Assembly: GCF_002234675.1 (NCBI RefSeq)
Contig: NC_019881.2
Span: 15,609,825-15,673,824 of the forward strand
DNA: 64,000 bases
DNA from: Oryzias latipes
Lineage: Eukaryota > Chordata > Actinopteri > Beloniformes > Adrianichthyidae
Direction of reading: 5' to 3'
Below, piece by piece: positions 1 through 11,860 of this stretch. The notes under the pieces were generated by a model. It was not told the origin of the DNA. It worked only from the letters and a program-made list of their open reading frames with translations, and did not search any database. Position 1 is the stretch's first letter; each line of letters opens with the position of its first letter. The position numbers and the translations under genes are program-made.

Positions 1-1943
1 ATCCATTCCTGTTTGAAATGAAACAGATAAATTAAAAATGAATGTGAAAAAAAAATCGGCAGCTACAGTGGGCAAATGAAAACAAAAAAAAGTAACAGGG
101 AGAGGGGGAAGAATCATGTGTTTTAGTCGAGGTAATCTGTTTACGATACCCAACATTGGCCGCGCCACGTGTGTCTTTACATGTCACCGTGATGCTAGAT
201 GAAATGGCAGTGCACGCCACGATAGCGATGAACTAGAAAGAGAAATAGATCGGAGCAATCAATGGATGCAGGGGCTTTCTTGGCATGGACTCACTTCACA
301 CAGTAGCAGCACACATCATAGGGGGAAACTAGTGTGAATGAGTGTGTGCTCTTGTGTGAGACAGACTCAGGGGGAAACTTAGAAGTGTAATTCTATTGCA
401 CATTACAGTTTCCACAAATGCAAGCATGTATTCATCTGCATATACTGCAACGCTGCCACACTTTCACGTGCTTTAGGGAATTCCAGGTCTGCTGGCATTA
501 AAGCACAGGTGGGGGAAAGATGATGGGTGGTCTGTGGTCGATGTGTGTAACAGATGAACCATGAACCTTTGGTATTCTCACATCAAGAACATCATCAGTG
601 TGGCCTGGAGAGAATGAAAGCCAAAAATAAAATATGGAGCAACTCCCCTGATGGTGTGAGAAAAAAAAGGTAAAAATATGGAGCAACTGAACACAGACAG
701 TGACATTACACCAAGTGTGACTGGTTAAAACCTGTCCATGACACAGATTTTATTTTTTAAACCTTTACATTTTCTTATGATTGAGACTAAAGCAATAGCT
801 CAGTATTTGAACATGAGATGTTTTAGAGTTTCTGCAGAAATGGGATATTGATCTGAAAGAAAAAAAAAAATGATCCAAAGGGAATTTTCTTTTAGCTAAG
901 GGTTCAATTGGACATTACATCTGCTTCGCCTGTCAAGAGGCATGCAAATTAAATCAGCATAATAACAAAAAGAATAAAATATTGCTTCCAAAGTGTAATG
1001 TAAGAACTACAGGAGAGGATTTGGTCAATAGAAAAAGAACACTAAAGGCAATAGGAAATTCTGACTATGATTTAAAACCTTACCTATTTGACAATATATT
1101 CAGCTCAGCACTAGTGGGTGGAATCGTTTTGTGGTTTGAGGCTTTTAACCTGGAGAAGATCTCTGTAGGCAAAACCAGCCATCACTGTGACCAAACAGCA
1201 AAACTGATCTGTGGAATAGAAGACTTCACCATAAGGTAAACACTACGGTACATTCCAAGAAAACAAATGCATCCACGTCAACTGCATTGTGTTTGGTAGG
1301 TGGAGAAAAGATATCCAACTGTGGTCCTAATAACCTTGAATCCCATTTCCAGACATAATCTCCTCCAGAATATCATCTTTGTTCATCCAAACAGCCCCAG
1401 CTTTTAAATTGATTAGTAGAAATATGACAAATCATAAAAATATTTGGTTCCTTTTGAATATGCTATGACTGCAATGACTGATACACTTTAAGAAAAAAAA
1501 AGATAAAAAGATTGATCTGTGATTATTTAAAAAAATCTGACAAGAAAAAAAATCAGATTATTAACAAACCACAGAGTTTCACCTTTTTTTTTTAAATACA
1601 CTTTTAGTTTGTGCTGCTTCTTGTGATTTAATGGAAAAAAAGAAGTACCTTGGCTCAAAAGGTTATTAAAAAACAGCTCTGGAATTTATCCTACTTTTCT
1701 TTGCCAAGGCAGCATCTTTTTATCAAATAGTTATGGAAGCCTATTTAGAGTCATTCAACCTTCAGAGGTCTTTGCATTGTCCAGTCCAAGCAAATAACAT
1801 TTAAGTCCTTCAAAAAATATATAATTTTACAAAAAATATTTTTTAAGAAATACCTCAGTGTTAAAACCAAAAAAGTCTTTTGATAAATTGATTTTATAAG
1901 TTGATTTTCAGCTAACTGTTCTTTCTGCAAATCATGTCCGAGT
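1..1943. other. No gene or defined element seen
   Basis: AT-rich sequence with short A and T runs. The open frames are short and show no family resemblance. Confidence 0.6.
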
Positions 1944-2067
1944 CTGCAGTGGACTGGTGACCTGTCCAGGGTGTGGCCTGCCTCCGCCCTTCAGTGGCTG
2001 GGTCAGGTCCAGCATCCTCCTGTTCCCGACTGGGAATAAAGCCAGTTAAGTAGATAAATGGATGGAT
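1944..2067 (+). repeat. Tail fragment of the same dispersed repeat
   Basis: Contains actggtgacctgtccagggt and ends in atggatgga, matching the 3' part of the copies near 53.6 kb. Confidence 0.65.
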
Positions 2068-2678
2068 CATATCCAAGTTTCAGCTATTGTGTAATGCAAT
2101 AATATTCACAATATAATTGTTTTGTTTACTTGATGATAAATCAGATTATTAATCACATTAATGTCATAATCCTATTGAGAAAGGTACGATCAAGAGTTTC
2201 TTTGGATTAATCACCAGACAGAAAAATTCCAGACACCAAGCAACAACATAAAAATAGAAAAATTACCTTACAAGAACTGCTGAAGAGGACTATTCACTTA
2301 AGCGTGTCGTTCCCATGGTGACAGCACTATTCTCAGTGAAATGGAACAGCTTTGACTGACAGCAGGACATGTTCAGCTATGTAAAGGAACCATTTGATAT
2401 GCTTAACACTGCTACAATCCCGCTTATTAGGTAAATAAAATAAAAGTAATTGGATGGTTGCATTGCTGCTCGTCAACATGGAAAAAGTAGGAATCTGACA
2501 CAGCAGAGCACCTTGCCACATGTCCTGCTCAGGAGGTATTGAGGAGTAGCAATGTCCAACACGTTTTTTACCCACAAGCATATATTTAGGGTTTATCTTT
2601 AACTGCAGTCTTAGGAGAGAAGTCAAAATGTCAGCCCCCCACTGACAGTAAAAAGGGGATTTTAGGCCAACAATAAGG
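2068..2678. other. No gene or defined element seen
   Basis: A 149-codon minus-strand frame covers 2333-2782, but its low-complexity end runs into the foldback element and I recognise no domain. Confidence 0.55.
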
Positions 2679-3166
2679 CGGAGTCCTAAACATGACAATC
2701 TTTTTTTAAAAAGTTCTTTTGAATTGTAAATTGTGGCCACAAAGTAGAACTTTGTGCTCACAAAATAGCATTTTGTGGCCACAAATTGGCTTTTTTTTTA
2801 GCATTTTGTGTGACAAATTAGCTTTTTGTAAGCTTAAACTAGCATGTATTGGGCACAAATTTGTAGTAGGATATCTAAAATACTAAAATACCACCTTTTG
2901 GCAACAAAATGCTAAATTGTAGGGCTCCTCCAAATACTAATTTTTACTAAGATGTGTTGACAAAACACAATGCCAAACACAATACACACACAATGCCAAT
3001 TTGTGTGCACAAAACAGTAAATTGTGGCCAAAGAATGCTAATCTATGTGCACAAAGTACTAAATTGCGCCCACAAAAAGCTAATTAATGCTCATAAAATA
3101 CTTATTCACGACTACAAATTATTTTTATTTTTTATTTTTTTCTTTACGTCATGCCCCAGAGCTCCA
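2679..3166. mobile_element. Second, diverged member of the same foldback family
   Basis: The ends resemble those of the 24.3-kb element: left cggagtcctaaacatgac and right, read on the other strand, tggagctctggggcatgac. The body is mostly a degenerate inverted pair of arrays of about 21-22-bp units with a GTGxxCAC core, such as tttgtgctcacaaaatagca. The right half is the reverse complement of the left half in order. No internal coding region and no clear target duplication are visible. About 490 bp long. Confidence 0.6.
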
Positions 3167-3287
3167 CAGCATACAGAACAGCAGCAGCACAAAACAGGAA
3201 AAACAATTCATTACAATACAACAATATCTGAAAGCTAAAATTTATTTTGACAGTATGAAATGGACTTGCAACAGGTTAACCTTACAG

Positions 3288-3556
3288 GCGAAAATAGCTC
3301 AGTGGCTTTGTGGTAGATTGTCCAGTGTAAGACAGGCATGTTTTGGTCTGATTCCACAGTCTCATCATACCAAAGACTAACAAAGGAACCTAATGTCTTC
3401 TGTTTGACGCTCTCCTTTAAGGAATAAATTAGGAGGAAAGGTCAACCCCAAACTGCTGTGACAGCAGCTCACTGTTCTCACCAGCGATGGGTCAAATGCG
3501 GAGAACAAATCTGGTGTGTGGCAACACACATGAAACTTTAACTTTACTGGCACTAA
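3288..3556 (+). mobile_element. tRNA-derived SINE, second family
   Basis: A-box-like tagctcagtggc and B-box-like ggtctgattcc lie 40-50 bases apart, followed by a body with gcgatgggtcaaatgcggag and a ctttaactttact tail. Confidence 0.65.
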
Positions 3557-6500
3557 AGAACAGACCAAAGCTTAAAAGGGTTTACATTTACCTTTAAATA
3601 CTTTGCTGCAAATTGTGTCCATTAGAATACCTCATTGAATGTGATGTAATACATCCATAGATATAAATGAATACATAAACAGTTTATTAATTAATTTAGT
3701 TTCTTAAAAAGTTTTATATCAGTATATATACAGGGTTGAGCAAGTTTTTATCCGAACAAAATACATTTTCTTTGTCAACTTTGATGTTCAATAAAAAAAA
3801 AAGCATTTTTGAGAACCACTCATGAGCACAACTCAAAAAACATCACTTGCGAAATACAACATTTACCAAAAGACTAAAGACTAATCAATAAAACGTGAAA
3901 AATGCTCCTCAGTTTTGTAGCATAAGGAGAAATACATGGTCTTCAGTTGATCTTGACTATAGACATTATTATCCCCTTTAACACCTGAGATGTCGCCTGT
4001 GACACTAAATTACATTTTGACACATTTTTGAATCATTTGACGCAGAGAATGGTGGTTTTTCATCTTAGTTCTGCACCAATATTCAAGACCTTATCAAAGT
4101 CAAGTGTTGCATAACAGCACAAAGCTGCTTTTTTCCGCATCTGAACCTCCTGGAATTTCATCAACGGCGTAAACGGTTGAGGAGTTACAGTAGTTGAAAG
4201 AAAATACTGTATCCAACTACAGACCAGAACTACAGGCCATAATATCACTTCTGTGACTTATTCTTAACATAATGTCCTTCTTATTGCCAACCTTGTCAAT
4301 ATTCTACTAAACATCAAGTTCTAATTAACGTCCACCCCACAGATACTCTCTGAGTCATGATGGCTCAAACTTCTAACACAACTGCTTTTTTTTCACCCCG
4401 AGTAAACTTTGAATTGACACACACTTTAATCTACAATTGAAAACCCGGTGCTGATACCTTCACTGACATCATCCACCTTCTTGATGCACCAACTTTAAAT
4501 GTCATAAGTGAAGTGCTTGTGCCCTGGGACAATGAGAGGTATAGGGTTTCCTGGCAAGTCTTAGCAGCACCCAAACTTAGAACTGGCTCCCTAAAGATGC
4601 TGGTATGGCGTGTTGCTCTGTTGACAGGACGCAGAAATCCCATCAGAGCAACTGTAAAGTTAACCTCTTCTCAACAGTCAGCGACGCATCACAGATTCAA
4701 CACTTAAGTGTTTTTGAGGTTTTTCCACACTACCCAAATTAGCATAATGGCACACTTGGTAACATTGTGTTAAATGTCTATGTCTGTGAAGTTTCAACAA
4801 TATTTTTATAAAAAAAAAAGACAAAAGAAAACAAAATAAAAACTGGGTACAGATATGAAGCATATGATCCCACTTTAGTTCACATTGCTCAAGAGAGTTT
4901 ACAATTCTGAAAATAAGCCAGTAAAGCCAATTTTATTCACAATTTCTCAACTGATAGACACAAAACAGTTAAAAACTAGGTATCTTCTGTCTGTAATTCC
5001 TCCAATGCTCTTTGTTGGTGCTGAGAAAGAGTCCAATCTTCTTTTGCTTCTGGTTACACGATCATTCCATTAGCTTAAATGGATAGTGTGCACACCAGCT
5101 TCTAAAGATTCCAACGGTGCTGAGGATCAGCCAATAGACTTTACCAGCAGTTGGCAGTAATGCTTCAGTCACATGCACAAATACAGGGGTTGCCTCGTAC
5201 GGGGGCTGCTGGTTTTTGGATTGTCCGGGTTTGTAGAGGGTCGTAGGAGGGATTGCATCTTAATGGGAGCACAGCTGTGTCTTGCAGTTCCCTCGTGTGG
5301 CCACCTAAGGTGATGTCAGGAAAATGGAACGTGATGATTTTGCATGTGGTGAATTTATTGTGAAGTTTTTAGTAATGCTGGCCATGTGGATTCAAATGAC
5401 CACTTTTAATGAAAAGTCTATGTAAATGGGCGTAAATGTGCATTTTGGGCTTCCTAGTTTAAAACTATATCATTCACACGTCACTTCTTTAAGTTTTAAC
5501 GTTTCTACCTACGGTTGACCTAGGGACTTGGATTTGTTAGTGATGCATGGCCGGCGTCCTTTATGTTTCACAGAAGTGCCAACTGTTTGAAAATGACTAA
5601 TTGCTGTTTGTGCCCAGCTGGAATTATACATCAAGTATTTCATATGTCAGAATGGACTTCAACATTTCACACTAAGCCTCTTCCAACTGTGAGTACACAC
5701 ATTAGTATTGGCATCTAGCCACATCCAGTGTATACACCGACAATGTAAACAACATTCAAGAACCCACATTTGTTAACATTCTTGAATGCGTGTCAAATGG
5801 CCAGTGTGTACATAGCACATGGCTAATGGAAGTTACTTATGGTCACAGTAAGGACTGGTCTTGGCTGCAGAGATCTTAAAAGCACTTATGACATACGGTT
5901 GTCCTTTGCGCCACATTCCAGTTGTTAGTAAGGCTCGTGCACTGGCTCCTTTCTGTTCACAAGCCGTGCAAGGAGCACGTTTCCCTTGAACAGCACTAAT
6001 GGGCTGTACAATTTGGACAACATGCCTACATATCACCTACTTCACTCTTATGTGTTGTTTAAGTGTTCCCTACAACCTGACGCCTGCAGCATGCACGTAG
6101 AAAAAAAAATGTGCATGAACATTTTTGCCACGGTCAATGACTTTGAAGGAATTGTGCATTTCACATACAGGTGTGCCAATTTTACTGCCTGTATCCACTC
6201 GTAAGGGCAGTTGTGACAAATGGGTTAAAAAAACCCTGGATATAATTTAGTTTTAAGACAACTTTAGTTACTTCTTTTATGCTTTTCTAGTTGGTATCTG
6301 GATGAGAAGACCTGCAACATAATTTCTTTTTGTGGTCCCAACAACTATATGAGTTAAGGATGGATTATTTTATCCATTAGTTTTGCAACAAATTACAGTG
6401 TATTGTTGATACTGAGAAAATTATTTTGTGATAACACCTTTTTTTGAATAAAACTGAGGAAAATGCTTTTACTTTCATGGTTTATTTTCAGTTTTTGTGA

Positions 6501-7762
6501 AGATTTTTTTTTTAAACAAATGTTCTCCTTTATTTAAAAGCAATTTCAACATGAGAAAAAAAATGAAATGCTGTTCCATCCAATGCCAAAGTCATTTTTT
6601 TCTAGCTTTCCGAGAAAAGTATTCCCTTAATCAAAATACATAAAACAAGTTTTTGCAAAGAAATAAAGTCCACCCCCACCATCTTGAGCTATCGAAAGCT
6701 GAGAAAAATAGCTTTATAAACATTATTCCCTGCAAGCTTTGAGCTCACAGCTTATTGTACTGTAACCCTGCAGGTAAAGTGGCACTCCTGTGATAAAAGC
6801 TACTTTTCAAAGCAATATGGTATTCCATAAGAGATGTTAAAAGCACATTGGCTTAAATATAGTCCACTTCTAGCCACTATAATTGAAACCTGGTAGCACT
6901 CACCCAAGGCCTCTATTCTCTCATCTTTGCTGTTGTCTGCTCTGGTTTTTCAGATCCTATATAGGGAAAAAATAAGCACTGAAACAAATAGTAAGAGAAG
7001 AAATGTCTTCCTGTGTTGTTTATTTGTCTGTATGGGAAAGGGCAAATGGAAGAGGACATTTGGAAAATAGAATTTATCTGTGGAACATCTTATTGGAACA
7101 AAATGAAAAGTCCTGAACCAAAAACACCTGCAGCTCCAACTTGCTCCTTCTAAAATTTCAAATACATAGCTAAAATGAGGCCATTTTTGTTGACAAAATT
7201 AAGTAGAAAGATTATCGCTTGTATTTTTTCAGTGTACATAACAAGGGTAAATCCATTTTAAGGGTTATGTAACTTACCTCAGGTTGTGAAGATTATTAAG
7301 CTTCGTTCCAGATTTGTCAGAAAACAGTTTGGAAACATTGTTCTAACCTATTTATAAAACCTACAAAGCTGATTCACTTTCTAAAGTTAAAGCAAATTTA
7401 CCATTTTTAAAACCCCAAACTCTGCCTACAACATGGATCTTCCTGCTAAGAAAGCAAACAGGTGCTTGTGGTTTACTAATTAAAAACTACAGTTAATGCT
7501 GGTGATGCCTTCAATGTTATCGTAAAATAAGCTTTTCAGGTCCAATAGAAAGTCAGTAAAATAAACAAGTTAGATTGTTTCTTTGATTCCTTGTGTCAAC
7601 TAGCCACAACAAATAGTTGCAAACTAGTTAAACAATAGATGAAAAAGTCGACTTAAAGTTGATCTTGTCTGAAGTTAGTCCATGAAACCACCACCATTAA
7701 CCTCCACTTTTAGTTTAAAATACTAATTACAGAGGTATATGAAGGGTCCCACAAATCAAATG
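3557..7762. other. No gene or defined element seen
   Basis: There are scattered AT-rich tracts. About 5080-6250 is less AT-rich, but I could not find repeat ends or exons there. Confidence 0.55.
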
Positions 7763-7860
7763 CAGGGGTGGGAAAACTACATCCGTGCCATATGCGGCCT
7801 GTTAAACTGTTTAATCTGGCCTACCAAACTGGAATTACCGTAATTATATTGATAATCCTT
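7763..7860 (+). repeat. Fragment of a hAT-like dispersed repeat
   Basis: The phrase caggggtgggaaaactacat with catatgcggcctgttaaact resembles the left end of widespread hAT-type elements. The right end was not found. Confidence 0.4.
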
Positions 7861-8235
7861 ATAAATGTTTTATTTTCCCTGCAATTCTGGTCTCTACTTA
7901 AAAAAATTTGACCTTTGACAAGGTTCAGAAGGTTAATCTGAAGATAATGTGTGTTTTCCAAGTCGAATAGTCATTTTTCCAATCATTCCAACACTACATG
8001 AACGCAGCTTCAACAATATTAGTGCAAAAATGAGAACAAAAGCCACAGATTTGAAAATAAAAATTTCAATATATATATATATATTTTATATACAAGATAA
8101 AATGTAAATTTATACATTTTTTTGGTCTTTAGGCTGTTTTTTTTTAAGATATGTATATATATATGTAGATACAAAAAAAACAAAAAACGCCCCTCTCACC
8201 CTCCGCGGGTGGTTTCTCCTCCAAGCTCGGGTCCT

Positions 8236-8815
8236 CTACCAGAGGCCTGGGAGCTTGAGGGTCCTGCGCAGTATCTTAGCTGTTCCTAGCACTGCGCTTT
8301 TCTGGACTGAGAGGTCTGAGGTCTTTCCAGGTATCTGTTGCAGCCACTCCTCCAGCTTGGGGGTTACTGCCCCGAGGGCTCCAATTACCACAGGCACCAC
8401 TGTCACCTTCACTTTCCAGGCTTTCTCCAGTTCTTCTCTGAGTCCCTGGTATTTCTCTAGTTTCTCATGTTCCTTCTTCCTGATGTTCCCATCGCTTGGC
8501 ACTGCCACATCCACCACAACAGCTTTCCTCTGTTCTTTATCCACCACTACAATGTCTGGTTGGTTTGCCATTACCCTCCTATCATTCTGGATCTGGAAGT
8601 CCCACAGGATCTTTGCCCTCTCATTCTCTACCACCTTCGGAGGTGTTTCCCATTTTGACCTTGGGGTTTCCAGTTCATATTCTGTACACATGTTCCTGTA
8701 TATTATTCCAGCCACTTGATTGTGGCGCTCCATGTATGCTTTCCCTGCCAGCATCTTACACCCTGCAGTTATGTACTGGATTGTTTCAGGCGCCTCTTTG
8801 CACAGCCTACACCTC
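8236..8815 (-). pseudogene. Dong/R4-like LINE, C-terminal zinc knuckle and endonuclease
   Basis: This frame encodes the end of a LINE protein with a restriction-enzyme-like nuclease. A knuckle CRLCKEAPETIQYITAGC lies just before the first Met at 8754; a Tyr occupies the position where I expect the metal-binding His. The nuclease has [10 protein letters not shown] and [20 protein letters not shown], followed by KYQGLREELEKAW. The protein ends with AKILRRTLKLPGLW and a stop at 8236. Downstream on the minus strand is a short 3' UTR and an A-rich, TA-rich tail near 8190-8150. I assign the Dong/R4 (Rex6-like) clade from the knuckle and nuclease wording; the exact family is uncertain. Confidence 0.75.
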
Positions 8816-9518
8816 TGTCAGCTTACTCACATCCTTCCGAGTTACCTTGATTTTGGCCTCTAACCGTTGCTTCCATGGTGGGTACTGTTTTCTTCCATGA
8901 TTGCTCTTGTAGCCAAGCATCTCAAGGATTACTGCTGCTGAAGTGTAAACCAGTTCATTGGTTTCTGTGATGGTTGTGGTAGGAATTGCCCTCAATGCTT
9001 CATTCACAATTTCCAGTAGACTTTCAGGTACGTCACTTAACCGTTGTAGTTGGTGTCGGAGTTGCCTGGTGTTCATTGTAGACATGATCTTGTCTTTCAG
9101 GTCAGTTGCTGCCTCGCTCAGCGTAATTGTGGTGGGAGTGTGGCATAACCTCCTCTCTGACCTGCTGCTGTTCTGGCTCTCCCGTGGCATTGTATTGTAT
9201 TGCTTCAATCTCAAGTTGTGATAGGAGTTGCCGTTTGTGGATGTTAGAGCACTGAGCTACTAGTTGTTTGGCTGTTAGCCTTGATTGTGGGTTTCGAAGC
9301 ATCCATTCATTCCACATTCTCTGCATGTAACCCCTCTGGGTGGGATTACTTGAGTAGTAGCATTCTACCAGAACCTTGTTCTCACATCTAGTCCATTTCC
9401 GTCTTGTTCCAGTAGCCCACTTTCCATCAGGGTGCTCTGGTCCCTCAGCACCTGACGCAGACCTTGTTTGGCCGGGCGACGTCTTAGCCAGCATGACATG
9501 TGGTTCATTGTCTCTCAT
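8807..9518 (-). pseudogene. Dong/R4-like LINE, N-terminal region with a Myb-like segment
   Basis: Two overlapping frames (9518-9102 and 9214-8807) in different phases make up the element's N-terminus, so there is a frameshift. The first has RRKWTRCENKVLVECYYSSN and then GYMQRMWNEWMLRN, a Myb/SANT-like helix region seen in this LINE group. The second runs to KIKVTRKDVSKLTEV and stops. The sequence then goes directly into the C-terminal knuckle near 8820, so the whole reverse transcriptase (about 2 kb) is missing. This is an internal deletion, not a 5' truncation. Confidence 0.7.
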
Positions 9519-9529
9519 GTTGTGAGGTA

Positions 9530-10170
<641 letters not shown>

Positions 10171-10179
10171 GGAGGGTGA

Positions 10180-10197
10180 GATATTTTTCTTTTCTTT

Positions 10198-10258
<61 letters not shown>

Positions 10259-10290
10259 CTCTTTCTCTCTCTATATATATATATATATTA
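10180..10290 (+). repeat. (CT)n pyrimidine tract ending in (TA)n
   Basis: Simple CT repeat from about 10202 to 10262, then ctttct units and a short TA run to 10289. It may be the expanded tail of the adjoining LINE fragment. Confidence 0.95.
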
Positions 10291-11159
10291 AAAAGTTATT
10301 TTTTTTTCTAATGAGGTGGATTATCAAAACACCATGCATCTGCTCCCTTTCCAGCCCTTCTGTAAAGTTTTAGAACCCTTTGAGTCCCACAATTAAAAAA
10401 GTTTGCTCTTTAGACTGCTTTCTTGAAGATAGTTCATTAAATTTGTTGACACGGACAATCAAAAATTGCATTTAATCAAAATGTTTCCACAGTTTTGTCT
10501 GTTTCCTGTAAAATAACAACAGAGGGGAGCAATGCACCTGCACCACATTTGAACTTTTCAGTAAGTGAAGTTTATTTTTTAGTTTAACGTATTTCCCAGA
10601 AAGAATCACAAGGTCATGAATCACAAGGTGCATGAAAAACAGATTGTAACAAATAAAACAAATATAAGAGAAAAATATAAAATCACAAAACCTTACCAGG
10701 ATAAAAACACAAAGCTTGCCCAAAATAAAAAGGTGCAGGTGTGTTTTAAAAGCCTCAGCCCATTCAACAGAAGTAGGGAGAGAGGTAGAGCAGCCAATTT
10801 TGAGTTTGGGAGCCATTGCTTTGAACGCTTAAACCCCTTCTAGTTTTACGATGTGTTGGGGGGGACTACTGTATAATGTGGGACTTGACCTTGCAGAGCT
10901 CTAAAAGTAAGATCTAAAATATCTACATGATTTCTAATGAATTATGAAAACAGTGAAACAGGATTGACCCAATAACAGTTAAAGTTGTTCTAAGCAAACT
11001 AACACTAAAGAATCCATGTTGTCAAGTGTGTCAACATAGATGTTTGATTAATTTATTAAACTTGTTCAAGTATTTTTTTGAAATAGTGCAACTAAATCCA
11101 CTCTGATGTGAAAATGTTGCCAATAAGACCAAAGTAAATGTTGACTATCAACAAAGTAA
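10291..11159. other. No gene seen
   Basis: A 114-codon minus-strand frame at 10472-10816 is rich in Phe, Leu and Ile and looks like chance. Confidence 0.55.
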
Positions 11160-11860
11160 AGCTGCGTTCACACCAAACGTGATTACTGCAGCAGTTAAGT
11201 CGATACACGTGATCAGAGGAGCAATTTCAGTGTGGCATGACGACAGCACATTTCGAGCAGCGGCACTATGTTGCATTTAAATATGTTGGCCGCGCAAGTT
11301 CAAATAACTGAACTTTGGGGAGGAATCTGTTTCACGTCAACCAATCTGGAACTCAGCTTTGGCCTAAGAAATGTTGAGGATGTGATCTGCAGGTGGAAAC
11401 CAAAACTAACATGGACGATAATCTAATTGTTCTACTCCTGAACTTTGTGATATTTTTCTTTTTTCAGTTGAGAAAACAATAAACAGACTGTCTAATTTAA
11501 TTCTTGTTTTTATTTTTCCCTCCCCGGACTAATGCCGGACAGCGTTTATCAAACTGGGTCACAGAGAAAGAAGTACTGCTGAAAGCGGCCTTCATTAAGA
11601 TGCAGCTCCTGCAGTCGATGATGAGGCTCACCGTACTGGGAGAGGCTCTGAATGATGTCATGAACTTAGACAAAATCTGATCTCTCAACGTCATCCGTGT
11701 TTTCCATGCATTGTAAATGAGATGCTTCCATGAAGCGATGAGGCTAAAAACGTTGGACAGCAGTTCCTCTCGAATAATTCATGAACACATCTTTGGACAA
11801 GGGAACATGGACAGAAGATGCAAAGTTGTTGCGCTAATTGTGTTTGGTGTGAACGCAGCA
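11160..11860. mobile_element. Harbinger-like non-autonomous DNA element, 701 bp
   Basis: The ends are inverted: GCTGCGTTCACACCAAACG at the left and GTTTGGTGTGAACGCAGC at the right. TAA lies on both sides (11157-11159 and 11861-11863), which fits the 3-bp target duplication of PIF/Harbinger elements. The interior has no intact frame. Confidence 0.7.
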
